NCBI GenBank assembly: GCA_049610385.1
Contig: JBMYZL010000008.1
Location: forward strand, 54,078 to 118,077
Direction of reading: 5' to 3'
DNA from: JBMYZL01 sp049610385
Lineage (GTDB): Bacteria; Bacteroidota; Bacteroidia; Flavobacteriales_D; Sanyastnellaceae
Length of the DNA stretch: 64,000 bases
A program made the position numbers and the translations under genes. A model generated the notes under the pieces. That model worked only from the letters and a program-made list of their open reading frames with translations. It had not been told where the DNA came from and ran no database searches. Positions 8,199-18,229 of this stretch are shown in pieces (position 1 is the first letter of the stretch; each line of letters starts with the position of its first letter).

Positions 8199-9673
8199 AA
8201 CTGCTTAAGGACATCCTGTACGGAACGCGGATTGTGGAAGTTTTTGGCTCCACGCACACAGCCATCGAAGACGTGGCTTTCGACAGCCGAAAGGTCAAGC
8301 CTTTTGGGTTGTATGTGGCCATCCCGGGGGTCAACGTGGACGGACATGATTTCATCCCACAAGCCTTGGATGCTGGCGCAGTCGCAGTGGTTTGCGAAAC
8401 GATGCCGCCCGAAAACTCGCGAAGGGAAGGGCTGGTTTACATCGCGGTACACAATGCACGTGAGGCCTTGGGGAAAATCGCCTCGGCATTCTTCGATCAC
8501 CCCACTGAATCCATGAAGGTGGTCGCCGTCACCGGCACCAATGGAAAGACCACGACAGCCACCCTTTTGCATGATATGTTCCGACTAATGGATCGGAAAG
8601 CTGGTCTGCTCAGCACCGTTGAAAATCGAATTGTAGACCAAGTGGTCCCATCTACTCACACCACCCCGGATGCGCTTCAGATGCAAAAATTGTTCCGGGA
8701 TATGGCCGACGCGGGATGCCGCTATGTTTTCATGGAAGCAAGCTCACACAGCATCGATCAACACCGATTGGCCGGAACGCGACTCACAGGCGCCGTCTTC
8801 ACCAACATCACCCAAGACCATCTCGATTACCACGGCACGTTCAATGCATACATCGCCGCCAAAAGGGGGTTGTTTGCTTTGCTCCCTTCCGACGCTTTCG
8901 CACTAATCAACGCCGATGACCCCCATGCAGAGGACATGGTCCACGGTTGCAAAGCGCGCGTTCGGGATTTCGCCTTGAAAACCATGGCGGATTACCGGGC
9001 CCGGGTGTTGGAGAATGGGCTGAATGGATTGAACCTCAACTTGGATGGACATGACCTGTATTCAAAGCTGATAGGGCAATTCAATGCCTCCAACCTGTTG
9101 TCGATTTACGGTGTGGCGCGGGAATTGGGTTATGATGCTTTGGACATCCTGACCAACCTCTCCCTTCTCAGTCCACCACCTGGCCGGTTTGAAAGGGTCG
9201 AAAGCAGCGATGGAGTAATCGGCATCGTGGATTACGCCCACACGCCTGATGCATTGAAAAATGTCCTAGAAACCATCAACGAGTTCCGAACCGGCAATGA
9301 ACAGGTGATTTCTGTATTCGGGTGTGGCGGCGACCGGGATGCCACCAAACGTCCTCTGATGGCCCGCATCGGAGCCCACCTGAGCGACAGGGTCATTCTC
9401 ACCAGTGACAACCCACGCAGCGAGTCTCCTGACGCCATCATCGCAGACATGCGTGATGGACTCGATCCGGTGGAGGCCCGCAAATGTTTGGCCAACAGCA
9501 ATCGAAAGGAAGCCATTCGCATGGCTGCCGGCTTGGCTCAGCCGGGAGACATCCTGTTGGTGGCTGGCAAGGGGCATGAGTCTTACCAGGAAATTCAAGG
9601 CATCCGCCAAGATTTCGACGACCGAATCGAGCTCCGTGAAGCGCTCAACGAACGCGCAAACACCCCAGGCTGA
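8195..9673 (+). CDS. murE: UDP-MurNAc-L-Ala-D-Glu ligase MurE, meso-diaminopimelate type
   Basis: 492 residues. The ATP site is GTNGKTT (114-120), and the TPD and EASSH motifs of the Mur ligase centre are present. The C-terminal domain carries DNPR (405-408), the signature of enzymes that add meso-diaminopimelate rather than lysine, so the wall should be of the A1-gamma, Gram-negative type. The GKGHE near residues 455-460 is also conserved. It is the third-residue ligase of the cytoplasmic peptidoglycan pathway. ATGA overlap with ftsI; mraY starts 3 nt after the stop. Confidence 0.97.
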   Translation: MKLLKDILYGTRIVEVFGSTHTAIEDVAFDSRKVKPFGLYVAIPGVNVDGHDFIPQALDAGAVAVVCETMPPENSRREGLVYIAVHNAREALGKIASAFFDHPTESMKVVAVTGTNGKTTTATLLHDMFRLMDRKAGLLSTVENRIVDQVVPSTHTTPDALQMQKLFRDMADAGCRYVFMEASSHSIDQHRLAGTRLTGAVFTNITQDHLDYHGTFNAYIAAKRGLFALLPSDAFALINADDPHAEDMVHGCKARVRDFALKTMADYRARVLENGLNGLNLNLDGHDLYSKLIGQFNASNLLSIYGVARELGYDALDILTNLSLLSPPPGRFERVESSDGVIGIVDYAHTPDALKNVLETINEFRTGNEQVISVFGCGGDRDATKRPLMARIGAHLSDRVILTSDNPRSESPDAIIADMRDGLDPVEARKCLANSNRKEAIRMAAGLAQPGDILLVAGKGHESYQEIQGIRQDFDDRIELREALNERANTPG

Positions 9674-9676
9674 CCC

Positions 9677-10945
9677 ATGCTGTACCACCTTTTCACATAC
9701 TTGGATGCGACTTATGACTTGCCTGGTGCGGGCTTGTTCCGGTACATCTCCTTCCGGTCAGCCATGAGCCTCCTCACCTCCTTGATCATCGGCATTGGAA
9801 TCGGCAAACGTGTCATCCAGTGGTTGCAGTTGAAGCAGGTAGGTGAAATCGTTCGCGATTTGGGGCTCGAAGGTCAACTGAAGAAACAAGGCACCCCGAC
9901 CATGGGCGGGCTGATCATTTTGGCGGCCATCATTTTGCCGACTTTGTTGTTCGCAGATTTGACCAACATCTACACACAAATGATGCTTTTGGTCACTGTG
10001 TGGCTTGGCGCTATTGGGTTTGCGGATGACTACATCAAGGTGTATCGTCAAAACAAGGACGGACTGGCGGGAAAGTTCAAAGTCATTGGGCAAATTGGGG
10101 TAGGACTCATCGTAGGCGCCATCATGTGGTGGCATCCGGATGTTCAAATCAAAGACCCCGCCGACCGGGAATTTGAAGGCACAAGGACAGAGGTCATGAC
10201 AGTGGAAGGCCAACGGGTGGAAATCTTCAATCCCGAGGGGGGGACTGTCATTTGGGAAGCCAAAAAGTCCTCCGAAACCACCATTCCATTCATCAAAAAC
10301 AACACGTTTGATTACGCGTGGTTGCTCCGTTGGATGGGCGATGGGGCAGCAGATTGGGCATGGTTGGTCTTCATCCCCATCGTGATTTTGATTGTCACAG
10401 CGGTATCCAATGGGGCCAATTTGACCGATGGCATCGATGGCTTGGCCACAGGAACCAGCGCCATCATAGGCCTCGGATTGGCCGTGTTGGCCTATGTCAG
10501 CTCCAATACGGTGGCTGCGGATTACCTCAACATCATGTACATACCCATGTCCCAAGAACTGGTGATTTTCATTGCCGCTTTTGTGGGGGCGTGCATTGCA
10601 TTCTTGTGGTACAATGCTTTTCCAGCTCAAGTTTTCATGGGCGACACGGGGTCCCTCGCCCTCGGTGGCATCATCGCCGCTTTCGCAATTGCCATTCGAA
10701 AAGAACTGCTGATTCCCTTGCTCTGCGGAATCTTTCTCATTGAAAACCTGAGTGTCGTGCTGCAAGTCAGCTATTTCCGATACACACGCAAAAAGTGGGG
10801 CGAAGGCAAGCGCATTTTCAAAATGGCACCGCTGCACCACCACTACCAGAAAATGGACATCCCAGAATCGAAAATCACAGCCCGGTTTTGGATTGTCGGC
10901 ATTCTCCTCGCAGTTGTCACCATCGTCACATTGAAAGTTCGATGA
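9677..10945 (+). CDS. mraY: Phospho-MurNAc-pentapeptide translocase MraY
   Basis: 422 residues with about ten membrane helices. It moves phospho-MurNAc-pentapeptide onto undecaprenyl phosphate, forming lipid I. Visible motifs are KQGTPTMGG (about 72-80), GFADDYIKV, the NLTDGIDGLATG catalytic loop and the C-terminal MAPLHHHYQ. Between residues about 155 and 210 there is an extra hydrophilic loop (containing TEVMTVEGQRVEIF), typical of Bacteroidota MraY and absent from the E. coli enzyme. ATGA overlap with murD. Confidence 0.97.
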   Translation: MLYHLFTYLDATYDLPGAGLFRYISFRSAMSLLTSLIIGIGIGKRVIQWLQLKQVGEIVRDLGLEGQLKKQGTPTMGGLIILAAIILPTLLFADLTNIYTQMMLLVTVWLGAIGFADDYIKVYRQNKDGLAGKFKVIGQIGVGLIVGAIMWWHPDVQIKDPADREFEGTRTEVMTVEGQRVEIFNPEGGTVIWEAKKSSETTIPFIKNNTFDYAWLLRWMGDGAADWAWLVFIPIVILIVTAVSNGANLTDGIDGLATGTSAIIGLGLAVLAYVSSNTVAADYLNIMYIPMSQELVIFIAAFVGACIAFLWYNAFPAQVFMGDTGSLALGGIIAAFAIAIRKELLIPLLCGIFLIENLSVVLQVSYFRYTRKKWGEGKRIFKMAPLHHHYQKMDIPESKITARFWIVGILLAVVTIVTLKVR

Positions 10946-12390
10946 AAAAACAGCCAACTTGGAATCCAAATCCGTTGAGCGGACAAGAAATCGTCATCTT
11001 GGGCGGCGGCGAAAGCGGCGTCGGGGCGGCGTTGTGTGCCGCTCATGCGGGTTGGCGGCCTTGGGTGACCGATACCGGAACGCTCCGGTCCGATCGTCAA
11101 GCCTTGTTGGCGCGACATGGCATCGAGACGGAGAGTGGCCGGGGCGAGCACGATGTGGAGCGCGTGATGCGCTCAGGACGGGATGCTGGTGTTGTCATCA
11201 AAAGCCCGGGAATTCCAGAAACCGACCCGTTGGTGATGGCACTGAAGGCGGCAGACGTTCAAGTCATTTCTGAAATTGAATTGGCCCAAACCCAACTGAA
11301 GGCATGCACCCCTGTGATTGCCATTACCGGGTCCAATGGAAAAACCACCACCACTGCGTTGACGGGACGCTTGTTCAACGACGCGGGTTGGGCTACAAAC
11401 ATCGCTGGCAACATCGGCAAAAGCTGGGCTGCCACCGTTTCAGAACCCGCCGATGTTCATGTCATTGAAGTCAGCAGTTTCCAGCTCGACGGCATTGTGT
11501 CCTTCCGCCCACAAATCGCCATTCTGCTGAACATCACACCAGATCACCTCGATCGATATCGGGGCGATTTCAATGCATATGCCGCCGCCAAATGGCGCAT
11601 CACAGCCAATCAACAACCTGAGGACATCCTCATCCTCAACGCCGAATGTGAGGCCACTTGGCACACCTACAAACGCGAAGGTGGCACGCAGGCCCGCATC
11701 GCAGCCGTCAGCACAGAGCGAACCCCAGCTCAAATCCGAGAAGGCCTGGCCGCCCGGGGCATCCAGGTTTGGTCTGTTGCTGGCATCAATGAAGATCAAA
11801 ACGCATTTACAATCGAAATCCCTTCACAACCCCTTTTTACCATGACCATCCAAGAACTCGCTCTGCAGGGCAAACACAATCTGCACAACAGCATGGCCAG
11901 CAGTGTGGCTGCCCGCGTTCTCGACCTCCGCAAAGAAGGCATCCGCGAGAGCCTCCAACAATTTGACGGCATCGAACACCGCATGGAATTTGTCCAAGAA
12001 ATCAACGGCATCCGTTTCATCAACGATTCCAAAGCCACTAATGTCAACAGCGCTTGGTACGCCCTCGAAAGTGTTCCTGGGCCCGTGATCTGGATTGCTG
12101 GAGGTGTAGACAAGGGGAATGATTACAAGTCCTTGCTTCACCTTGTGGATGAAAAAGTAGATCACTTGATTTGCCTCGGGAAGGACAATGCCAAACTTCA
12201 ATCCGTCTTTCGCGACCACACCGATCACATGCATGAAGTCGCCTCGGCTGAGGATGCGGTGGCGTTGGCCTACCAACTGGGCAATCCCGGCACCACCGTC
12301 TTGCTGAGTCCGGCATGCGCGAGCTTCGACTTGTTCGGGAGCTACGAAGAACGCGGCCAAGCATTTAAAACGGCCGTCAAGGCTCTCTGA
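10942..12390 (+). CDS. murD: UDP-MurNAc-L-alanine:D-glutamate ligase MurD
   Basis: 482 residues. It has an N-terminal Rossmann-type domain with GGGESGVGAAL (21-31), ATP-binding GSNGKTT (130-136), NITPDHLDR, the IEHRME motif and FINDSKATN in the C-terminal part, then SPACASFDLFG near the end. The start ATG overlaps the mraY stop (ATGA); an open frame continues upstream inside mraY but is not needed. It adds D-glutamate to UDP-MurNAc-L-Ala in the cytoplasm. Confidence 0.96.
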   Translation: MKKQPTWNPNPLSGQEIVILGGGESGVGAALCAAHAGWRPWVTDTGTLRSDRQALLARHGIETESGRGEHDVERVMRSGRDAGVVIKSPGIPETDPLVMALKAADVQVISEIELAQTQLKACTPVIAITGSNGKTTTTALTGRLFNDAGWATNIAGNIGKSWAATVSEPADVHVIEVSSFQLDGIVSFRPQIAILLNITPDHLDRYRGDFNAYAAAKWRITANQQPEDILILNAECEATWHTYKREGGTQARIAAVSTERTPAQIREGLAARGIQVWSVAGINEDQNAFTIEIPSQPLFTMTIQELALQGKHNLHNSMASSVAARVLDLRKEGIRESLQQFDGIEHRMEFVQEINGIRFINDSKATNVNSAWYALESVPGPVIWIAGGVDKGNDYKSLLHLVDEKVDHLICLGKDNAKLQSVFRDHTDHMHEVASAEDAVALAYQLGNPGTTVLLSPACASFDLFGSYEERGQAFKTAVKAL

Positions 12391-12412
12391 CCCCAACTTC
12401 CCGGGCGCCCAC

Positions 12413-13636
12413 ATGGACACACAACGACTTGGACATCTCTTCAAGGGAGACAAGGTGATTTGGATGGTCACTTTCTTCCTGAGCATCACATCGCTGTTGG
12501 CGGTGTACAGCGCGATATCTTCCCTGGCATACAAGCATGATTCGGGGTCGTTGATGTACCTGTTTAAGCAGTTTGTGATGCTGGTGCTGGGGTGGGGTGT
12601 GATGTGGAGTATTCACCGGGTGAACTTCCGCTATTTCTCGCGTGCATCACAGGTATTGATCTGGGTGGCGGCGGTGCTGTTGCTGTTGACCCTGATGTTT
12701 GGGGCAGACATCAACAATGCCAAAAGGTGGCTCCGTATTCCCTTCATCGGGCTCACCTTGCAAACCTCAGATTTTGCGAAGGTGGTTTTGGTCACATACG
12801 TGGCGCGAGAATTGACCCTTCGACGCGAACAATTGTCGGATTTTCGCGGTGGCGTGCTGCCGGTGCTGTTGCCCATCGGCGTGATTTGTGGTTTGATTCT
12901 TCCAGCCAATTTTTCCACCGCGGCACTTTTGGGCTTGGTCTGTGTGGGCATGATGTTCATCGCGGGCGTCCCCGGCAGGCACATGGCCAGAATTGGTGGT
13001 TTTTCTGCCCTCATTTTGATGGGCATCCTCGGGGTGGGCAAAATGGTGCCCGAATTGCTGCCTCGATTCAATACATGGGCTGGACGCATTGAACGATTTG
13101 TGGGCGCCGAAGCTGCGGAAACACCTGGGGTTGGCAGTGGGTTGGAGTACCAAATCGAATTGGCCCAAGTGGCCATCACCCGAGGGGGTCTCTTGCCCAC
13201 AGGGCCGGGAACAGGCTCATCTCGGAATTTTTTGCCCCACCCCTACAGTGACATGATTTACGCCTTCATCATCGAGGAATACGGAGCGATTTTTGGCGGG
13301 TTAGGTTTGGTGTTGTTGTACCTCATCCTTTTGTTTCGAACCACGAGAACGGCTGTGCGATGTGAAATGAATTTTGGCAGCTTGCTGGCCTTGGGATTGG
13401 GCTTCATGCTTGTCTTTCAAGCCATGATCAACATGGCCGTGGCCGTGCGCCTGTTTCCCACCACAGGCCAACCCTTGCCTCTGGTGAGTTTCGGGGGAAC
13501 CTCTATGGTGTTCACTTGCCTGGCCATCGGGATGATTTTGGCAGTGAGCCGTTCCGTGACAGAGCCTGAAATTTGGGAGGAATCCAGCGAAGAAATGAAC
13601 CGCAAAGTCGCGAAAGAATGGCGCTCCAACGGGTGA
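12413..13636 (+). CDS. ftsW: Division peptidoglycan polymerase FtsW (SEDS family)
   Basis: 407 residues with about ten transmembrane helices. SEDS features include a NAKRWLRIP loop after helix 3, a long periplasmic loop with the GLEYQIELAQVAITRGG and GPGTGSSRNFLPHPYSDMIYAFIIEEYG stretches (the catalytic-site region), and a late LPLVSFGGTSM. FtsW polymerises septal glycan strands with the PBP encoded upstream. It begins 22 nt after murD, the only clear small gap in this part of the operon, and its 3' end overlaps murG by 19 nt. Confidence 0.96.
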   Translation: MDTQRLGHLFKGDKVIWMVTFFLSITSLLAVYSAISSLAYKHDSGSLMYLFKQFVMLVLGWGVMWSIHRVNFRYFSRASQVLIWVAAVLLLLTLMFGADINNAKRWLRIPFIGLTLQTSDFAKVVLVTYVARELTLRREQLSDFRGGVLPVLLPIGVICGLILPANFSTAALLGLVCVGMMFIAGVPGRHMARIGGFSALILMGILGVGKMVPELLPRFNTWAGRIERFVGAEAAETPGVGSGLEYQIELAQVAITRGGLLPTGPGTGSSRNFLPHPYSDMIYAFIIEEYGAIFGGLGLVLLYLILLFRTTRTAVRCEMNFGSLLALGLGFMLVFQAMINMAVAVRLFPTTGQPLPLVSFGGTSMVFTCLAIGMILAVSRSVTEPEIWEESSEEMNRKVAKEWRSNG

Positions 13637-14745
13637 TGATTTCTGGCGGCGGGACAGGTGGCCACATCCATCCTGCCCTGGCCATTGCCGATGAAATTCA
13701 GCGGCGACATCCGGATTGCCAGATTCGATTCGTCGGGGCCCTCGGACGCATGGAAATGGAAAAAGTCCCAGCGGCAGGATACCTCATTGACGGCCTGTGG
13801 ATCAGCGGGGTGGATCGATCGCTGAGAAGTGCCCGAAATTGGACTTTCCCTTTCAAATTGATCTCCAGTTTATTTCGAGCAGGTCTGTTGTTGAAACGGC
13901 ACCAACCCCAGGTGGTCATCGGTGTGGGGGGATTCGCCAGCGGACCTTTGCTCTATCGGGCCGCGCGAAAAGGATTGCCCACCTTGATTCAAGAACAAAA
14001 CAGTTTTCCTGGTATCACCAATCGGCTGCTGGCAAAACGCGTGAACCGCATCTGCGCTGGATTGCCAGGACTCGAAAAATGGTTTCCTGCCGATCGCATT
14101 GTGGAAACGGGCAACCCACTTCGTGCAAATGTCGTCCGCACCATGCAGGGCGATGTCGATGAACACGGCGCTAGAAAACGGTTGGGACTGGACCCAAATC
14201 AACCGGTCCTCTTTGTCATGGGTGGTTCATTGGGCGCGGCCTCCATGAACCGAGCTGTTCGAAATTGGGTGGCCGCTGAAGATGACGAACGCCCGCAGAT
14301 TCTGTGGCAATGCGGTGCGCGATACTTCGACGAAGAATCGCGATGGGCCAAAGGCCGCCCTGGACTCATCTGCGTGGGTTTCATCGACCGAATGGAAGAT
14401 GCCTATGCCGCAGCAACGGTCATCGCATCTCGTGCAGGTGCCATGTCCATCGCTGAATTGTCGCTGGTCGGAAAACCCGCAATTTTGGTCCCCAGCCCTG
14501 TGGTTGCAGAAGACCACCAAACCAAAAATGCCCGAACGTTGACCGATCGGAATGGAGCCATCCTGCTCGAAGATCAACATGTCGTTACCGAATTGGGCAA
14601 AGTGGTCAAATCCATCCTGAATCATCCGGCCCAATCCGCCTCCATGTCTGCCCAACTCCAGAAATTGGGGCGCCCAGATGCCGCAAAATGGGTGGTTGAC
14701 GAAGTGGAGTCTCTGGTCAATCCAAGTACGAACCGTTCGTCATGA
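13618..14745 (+). CDS. murG: Lipid II synthase MurG (GT28)
   Basis: 375 residues. It has the N-terminal GGGTGGHIHPALAIA UDP-GlcNAc-transferase signature, GVGGFASGP, EQNSFPG and a C-terminal nucleotide-sugar site (GAMSIAELSLVGKPAILVP). It transfers GlcNAc to lipid I at the inner membrane. The start at 13618 (MALQRVMISGGG) gives a full first beta strand. A later ATG at 13636, overlapping the ftsW stop as TGATG, would leave only three residues before the Gly-rich loop but fits the operon style, so it is a possible alternative. ATGA overlap with murC. Confidence 0.95.
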   Translation: MALQRVMISGGGTGGHIHPALAIADEIQRRHPDCQIRFVGALGRMEMEKVPAAGYLIDGLWISGVDRSLRSARNWTFPFKLISSLFRAGLLLKRHQPQVVIGVGGFASGPLLYRAARKGLPTLIQEQNSFPGITNRLLAKRVNRICAGLPGLEKWFPADRIVETGNPLRANVVRTMQGDVDEHGARKRLGLDPNQPVLFVMGGSLGAASMNRAVRNWVAAEDDERPQILWQCGARYFDEESRWAKGRPGLICVGFIDRMEDAYAAATVIASRAGAMSIAELSLVGKPAILVPSPVVAEDHQTKNARTLTDRNGAILLEDQHVVTELGKVVKSILNHPAQSASMSAQLQKLGRPDAAKWVVDEVESLVNPSTNRSS

Positions 14746-16145
14746 ACATTGAAGAAGCTGGTTGGGTCTATTTTCTGGGCATCGGGGGCATTGGGATGAG
14801 TGCCTTGGCCCGATTCATACACGCCCAAGGCATTCCTGTAAGCGGTTATGACAAAACCGCCAGTCCATTGACCCAAGCCCTGGAACAAGAGGGCATCCCT
14901 GTGAGTCACCTCGACCGCGTCGAAAATCTGCCCGGAATCATGCATACATTGAATCCGCAACGGGTTTGGGTGATTCGAACTCCGGCCGTACCCCCAACGC
15001 ATCCCTTGTTGCAACATTTCCAAAACACTGGATTTTCCATCCTCAAGCGTTCAGAATTGTTAGGCGCATTAACAGCTGGACGCCCCACCTTGGCCGTCGC
15101 CGGAACCCACGGCAAGACAACCACTTCAACTTGGCTGGCGCACATTTTGCGCGGCACGGCGGAAGGCTGCAACGCTTTTTTGGGTGGAATTGATGCACAA
15201 TCGGAATCCAATCTGATGGTCCGCGATAGCGCTCATTGGACCGTGGTAGAGGCCGATGAATTCGATCGAAGTTTTCATCAATTGCAACCCACATACGCCG
15301 TCATCACAAGTTGCGAGGCTGATCATTTGGACATCTATGGGGACGCGGAGTCGTTTCAGCAGGCCTTCACCGATTTTGGCCACTTGGTCCAAAAACAAAT
15401 CCTGATTCACGAATCGGTCAATCTGTCCATTTCAGGAGCTTCAGTTTTCTCATACGGGATCCGACATGCTGGAAATTCGACTTCATCATTGCCCGATTTG
15501 GCCGGTTTAAATGCCCGGCTTGATGAAGAAGGGTGGCTCACCATGGACCTTCATTGGCAAGGTGAATTGTGGATGGACAACGTCCGGCTTGCGATGGCCG
15601 GATGGCACAATGCAGAAAATGGTCTGGCTGCAGCGGGCTTGGCCAAGTGGGCCGGTGTGACTGACGATGAAATCCGGGAGGGCCTGAGCAGTTTTCAAGG
15701 CATACATCGGCGTTTTCAATATCAAATTCGCTCCCAAAAACGCGTGTACATCGATGACTACGCCCACCACCCGAGCGAAATCGATGCCGCCATCCAAGCC
15801 GCGCGTTTGCATCACCCGAAACGACAAATCACGGTGATTTTTCAGCCGCACCTGTATTCCCGAACACGTGACCAAGCTGATGGATTTGCCCAAAGTTTGG
15901 CACAAGCCGATTGCCTGTATCTCCTTCCCATCTACCCCGCTCGAGAAGAACCCATCGATGGCATCCATTCACAATGGCTTTTTGAAAAGATTTCTATGAC
16001 AGACAAGCATCTCATCCAACCAGAAGAGATCTTTCGTTGCTTGGAACACTGCCCTTCAGATGTACTGCTCACCTTGGGTGCTGGGAACATTGACAGGCTG
16101 GTTCACCCGTTGAAACAACTGATAGAACGCCAAAACGACGAATGA
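14742..16145 (+). CDS. murC: UDP-MurNAc:L-alanine ligase MurC
   Basis: 467 residues. It carries the N-terminal GIGGIGMSALA Rossmann loop (13-23), ATP loop GTHGKTT (121-127), EADEFDRSF and the C-terminal YDDYAHHP-type motif (here IDDYAHHPSEIDA) followed by FQPHLYSRT. It catalyses the first amino-acid addition to UDP-MurNAc. The gene lies between murG and ftsQ, the Bacteroidota order; ddl and murB are not in this cluster. Both ends overlap neighbours by ATGA. Confidence 0.97.
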   Translation: MNIEEAGWVYFLGIGGIGMSALARFIHAQGIPVSGYDKTASPLTQALEQEGIPVSHLDRVENLPGIMHTLNPQRVWVIRTPAVPPTHPLLQHFQNTGFSILKRSELLGALTAGRPTLAVAGTHGKTTTSTWLAHILRGTAEGCNAFLGGIDAQSESNLMVRDSAHWTVVEADEFDRSFHQLQPTYAVITSCEADHLDIYGDAESFQQAFTDFGHLVQKQILIHESVNLSISGASVFSYGIRHAGNSTSSLPDLAGLNARLDEEGWLTMDLHWQGELWMDNVRLAMAGWHNAENGLAAAGLAKWAGVTDDEIREGLSSFQGIHRRFQYQIRSQKRVYIDDYAHHPSEIDAAIQAARLHHPKRQITVIFQPHLYSRTRDQADGFAQSLAQADCLYLLPIYPAREEPIDGIHSQWLFEKISMTDKHLIQPEEIFRCLEHCPSDVLLTLGAGNIDRLVHPLKQLIERQNDE

Positions 16146-16891
16146 AATTCTTGCTCCCCCTCCGGCCGTGGCTCCTCCCGACGCTGGGAACGCTGGCTTT
16201 GGTGATGGGGTCCAGCGCACTCGTGGGCTTCACCGTGCACATGGAATCAGAATGCAAGTATTCAGGTCTGCGTGTGCATGTGGAACATGTCGACGGGATG
16301 TTTTTCATTGATGCCGAGCAAGTCAGACATGCCGTTATTCGCCAGGACTCAATTGCCGGATCGTTTGTGGCTGACGTGGATTTGGACCAAATCCTAACCG
16401 CCGTCGCGGCTTTGCCGGCCGTTTCAGACATTCAAGTGTACCCCGGCCTCGATCGACAATTGCATGTGCATGTCAAGCAGCGGCGGCCCATTGCTCGCTG
16501 GCACTTCAACACCGAACAACCCGATGTCTACTTCGATGTCCAGGGAAGGGTGATGCCCTTGTCGCGACAGTTCACCGCGCGAGTCCCAGTCATTCACGCT
16601 GCAGACTCAGCCGATGCCGCTTGCGGGCTGGCTTGGGTGCGTGCTTGCCGACAAGACCCCCTGAAGGCCGCTTTCACAGACCAAATTTTGGTAGGTGCCA
16701 AAAACCAACATTTGACCTTGGTTCCACGCATCGGAATGGCACGGGTGGTGCTCGGAGACACTGCCCATTTGGCCTTGAAATGGGCCAAACTCAATGTCTT
16801 CTACCGCGAACAAATCGAACGCGGAAACCTCAATGAATTCAAACAAATCCGGCTCGACTACGACGGTCAAGTCGTGGCCACACGATACTGA
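16142..16891 (+). CDS. ftsQ: Cell division protein FtsQ
   Basis: 249 residues with one N-terminal transmembrane helix (about 11-30) and a periplasmic part. That part resembles a POTRA-like segment (FFIDAEQVRHAV...LPAVSDIQVYPGLDRQLHVHVKQRRPIARW) and a beta domain (DVYFDVQGRVMPLS). FtsQ is a divisome scaffold linking FtsL-type proteins to the late proteins. Position between murC and ftsA and the QVYPG...HVHVKQRRPIA stretch support the call. It is shorter than many Bacteroidota FtsQ proteins. The ftsA start follows directly on the stop codon. Confidence 0.9.
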   Translation: MKFLLPLRPWLLPTLGTLALVMGSSALVGFTVHMESECKYSGLRVHVEHVDGMFFIDAEQVRHAVIRQDSIAGSFVADVDLDQILTAVAALPAVSDIQVYPGLDRQLHVHVKQRRPIARWHFNTEQPDVYFDVQGRVMPLSRQFTARVPVIHAADSADAACGLAWVRACRQDPLKAAFTDQILVGAKNQHLTLVPRIGMARVVLGDTAHLALKWAKLNVFYREQIERGNLNEFKQIRLDYDGQVVATRY

Positions 16892-18211
16892 ATGATGACA
16901 CAAGAATCCCACAACGCCCAGCCAGAAAGCCAAACGGAAATCGTCGTTGGTCTGGACATCGGAACCACTAAAATTGCCTGTTTTGTCGGGCAACAAAATG
17001 CGCACGGCAAAATCGACATCCTTGGGTATGGAAGCAGCCCATCGGAAGGGGTTCACCGCGGGGTGGTGGCCAACATTGACAAAACCGTTCATTCTATCCG
17101 AGCAGCCGTGGAAGAAGCCGAGCGCATGTCGGGCATCGAAATCCGAGTGGTGAATGTGGGCATCGCTGGACAACACATCGAGAGCTTGCAACAACGCGGT
17201 GGAATCACGAGAGATGATTTGGAAACTGAAATCCGCAATGAAGACATCCAAACCATCATTGATGACATGCGGCGATTGGTGATGCAGCCTGGGGAAGAAA
17301 TTCTGCACATCATCCCCCAAGAATTCACCGTGGACAAAGAGCAGGGCATTAAAGAACCCGTGGGCATGTCCGGTGTGCGCCTTGAAGCGAACTGCCACGT
17401 CATCACGGGTCAGGTAGCGGCCATCAGGAACATCTTGCGATGCATTCAACGCGCTCAACTGCAAATCGACCAATTGATTCTGGAACCCTTGGCATCATCG
17501 GCAGCCGTCCTCAGTGAGGAAGAACTAGAAGCCGGAGTGGCCCTCGTGGACATCGGTGGCGGCACCACTGACATCGCCATTTTCCAAGATGGCATCATCC
17601 GACACACTGCGGTCATTCCATTTGGTGGCAACGTCATCACTGAGGATATCCGCAAAGGCTGCCAAATCATGAAGAAGCAGGCCGAACAATTGAAAAAGCG
17701 ATTTGGATCCGCAATCGCCATGGAAATGCGCGAAAATGACATCGTCTGCATCCCCGGGTTGTCCGGTCGCGAACCCAAAGAAATCAGCCTTCGAAATCTC
17801 GCCGGAATCATCGAGGCGCGCATCAGCGAAATCATCGAACACGTTCAATATGAAATTCAATCTTCTGGGTTTGCGGACCAATTGATTGGTGGTGTGGTCA
17901 TCACTGGCGGTGGATCTCAACTCAATCATGTGACTCAACTTTTTCAGTACATCACGGCTTTGGAATGCCGAGTGGGCTATCCCAATGAATACCTCGCCGA
18001 TGCCCCGGCTGAAGAAATGGTCTCCCCCAGTTTCTCAACAGGTGTTGGATTGGTCATCAAAGGATACGACCGCTTAAGTCCAAAACGTGCAGAATTGTTG
18101 AGCGAAGGCGAACAGCCTGACACACGAGTCACCGAGGCACTCCAAACCGACAAGACCCAAGGGTTTCTTCAAATGATTCGCTCGTTTTTGATTCATGACG
18201 AAATCGATTGA
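16892..18211 (+). CDS. ftsA: Cell division actin-like ATPase FtsA
   Basis: 439 residues. It is an actin-like fold with phosphate-1 VGLDIGTTKI (19-28), the 1C subdomain (about 95-170), phosphate-2 LVDIGGGTTD (about 215-224) and adenosine motif VITGGGSQL (about 335-343). The C-terminus ends in a hydrophobic and basic stretch (FLQMIRSFLI) that fits the membrane-targeting helix. FtsA tethers FtsZ filaments to the membrane. It is the last gene tightly packed into the operon; a 107-nt leader separates it from ftsZ. Confidence 0.96.
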   Translation: MMTQESHNAQPESQTEIVVGLDIGTTKIACFVGQQNAHGKIDILGYGSSPSEGVHRGVVANIDKTVHSIRAAVEEAERMSGIEIRVVNVGIAGQHIESLQQRGGITRDDLETEIRNEDIQTIIDDMRRLVMQPGEEILHIIPQEFTVDKEQGIKEPVGMSGVRLEANCHVITGQVAAIRNILRCIQRAQLQIDQLILEPLASSAAVLSEEELEAGVALVDIGGGTTDIAIFQDGIIRHTAVIPFGGNVITEDIRKGCQIMKKQAEQLKKRFGSAIAMEMRENDIVCIPGLSGREPKEISLRNLAGIIEARISEIIEHVQYEIQSSGFADQLIGGVVITGGGSQLNHVTQLFQYITALECRVGYPNEYLADAPAEEMVSPSFSTGVGLVIKGYDRLSPKRAELLSEGEQPDTRVTEALQTDKTQGFLQMIRSFLIHDEID

Positions 18212-18229
18212 AATCACCCATGAGTTTTC

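Noticed and set aside
9758..10969. 403-codon minus-strand open frame opposite mraY
   Set aside because: mraY on the plus strand is unmistakable. The minus frame has a His/Asn/Gln-rich random composition.
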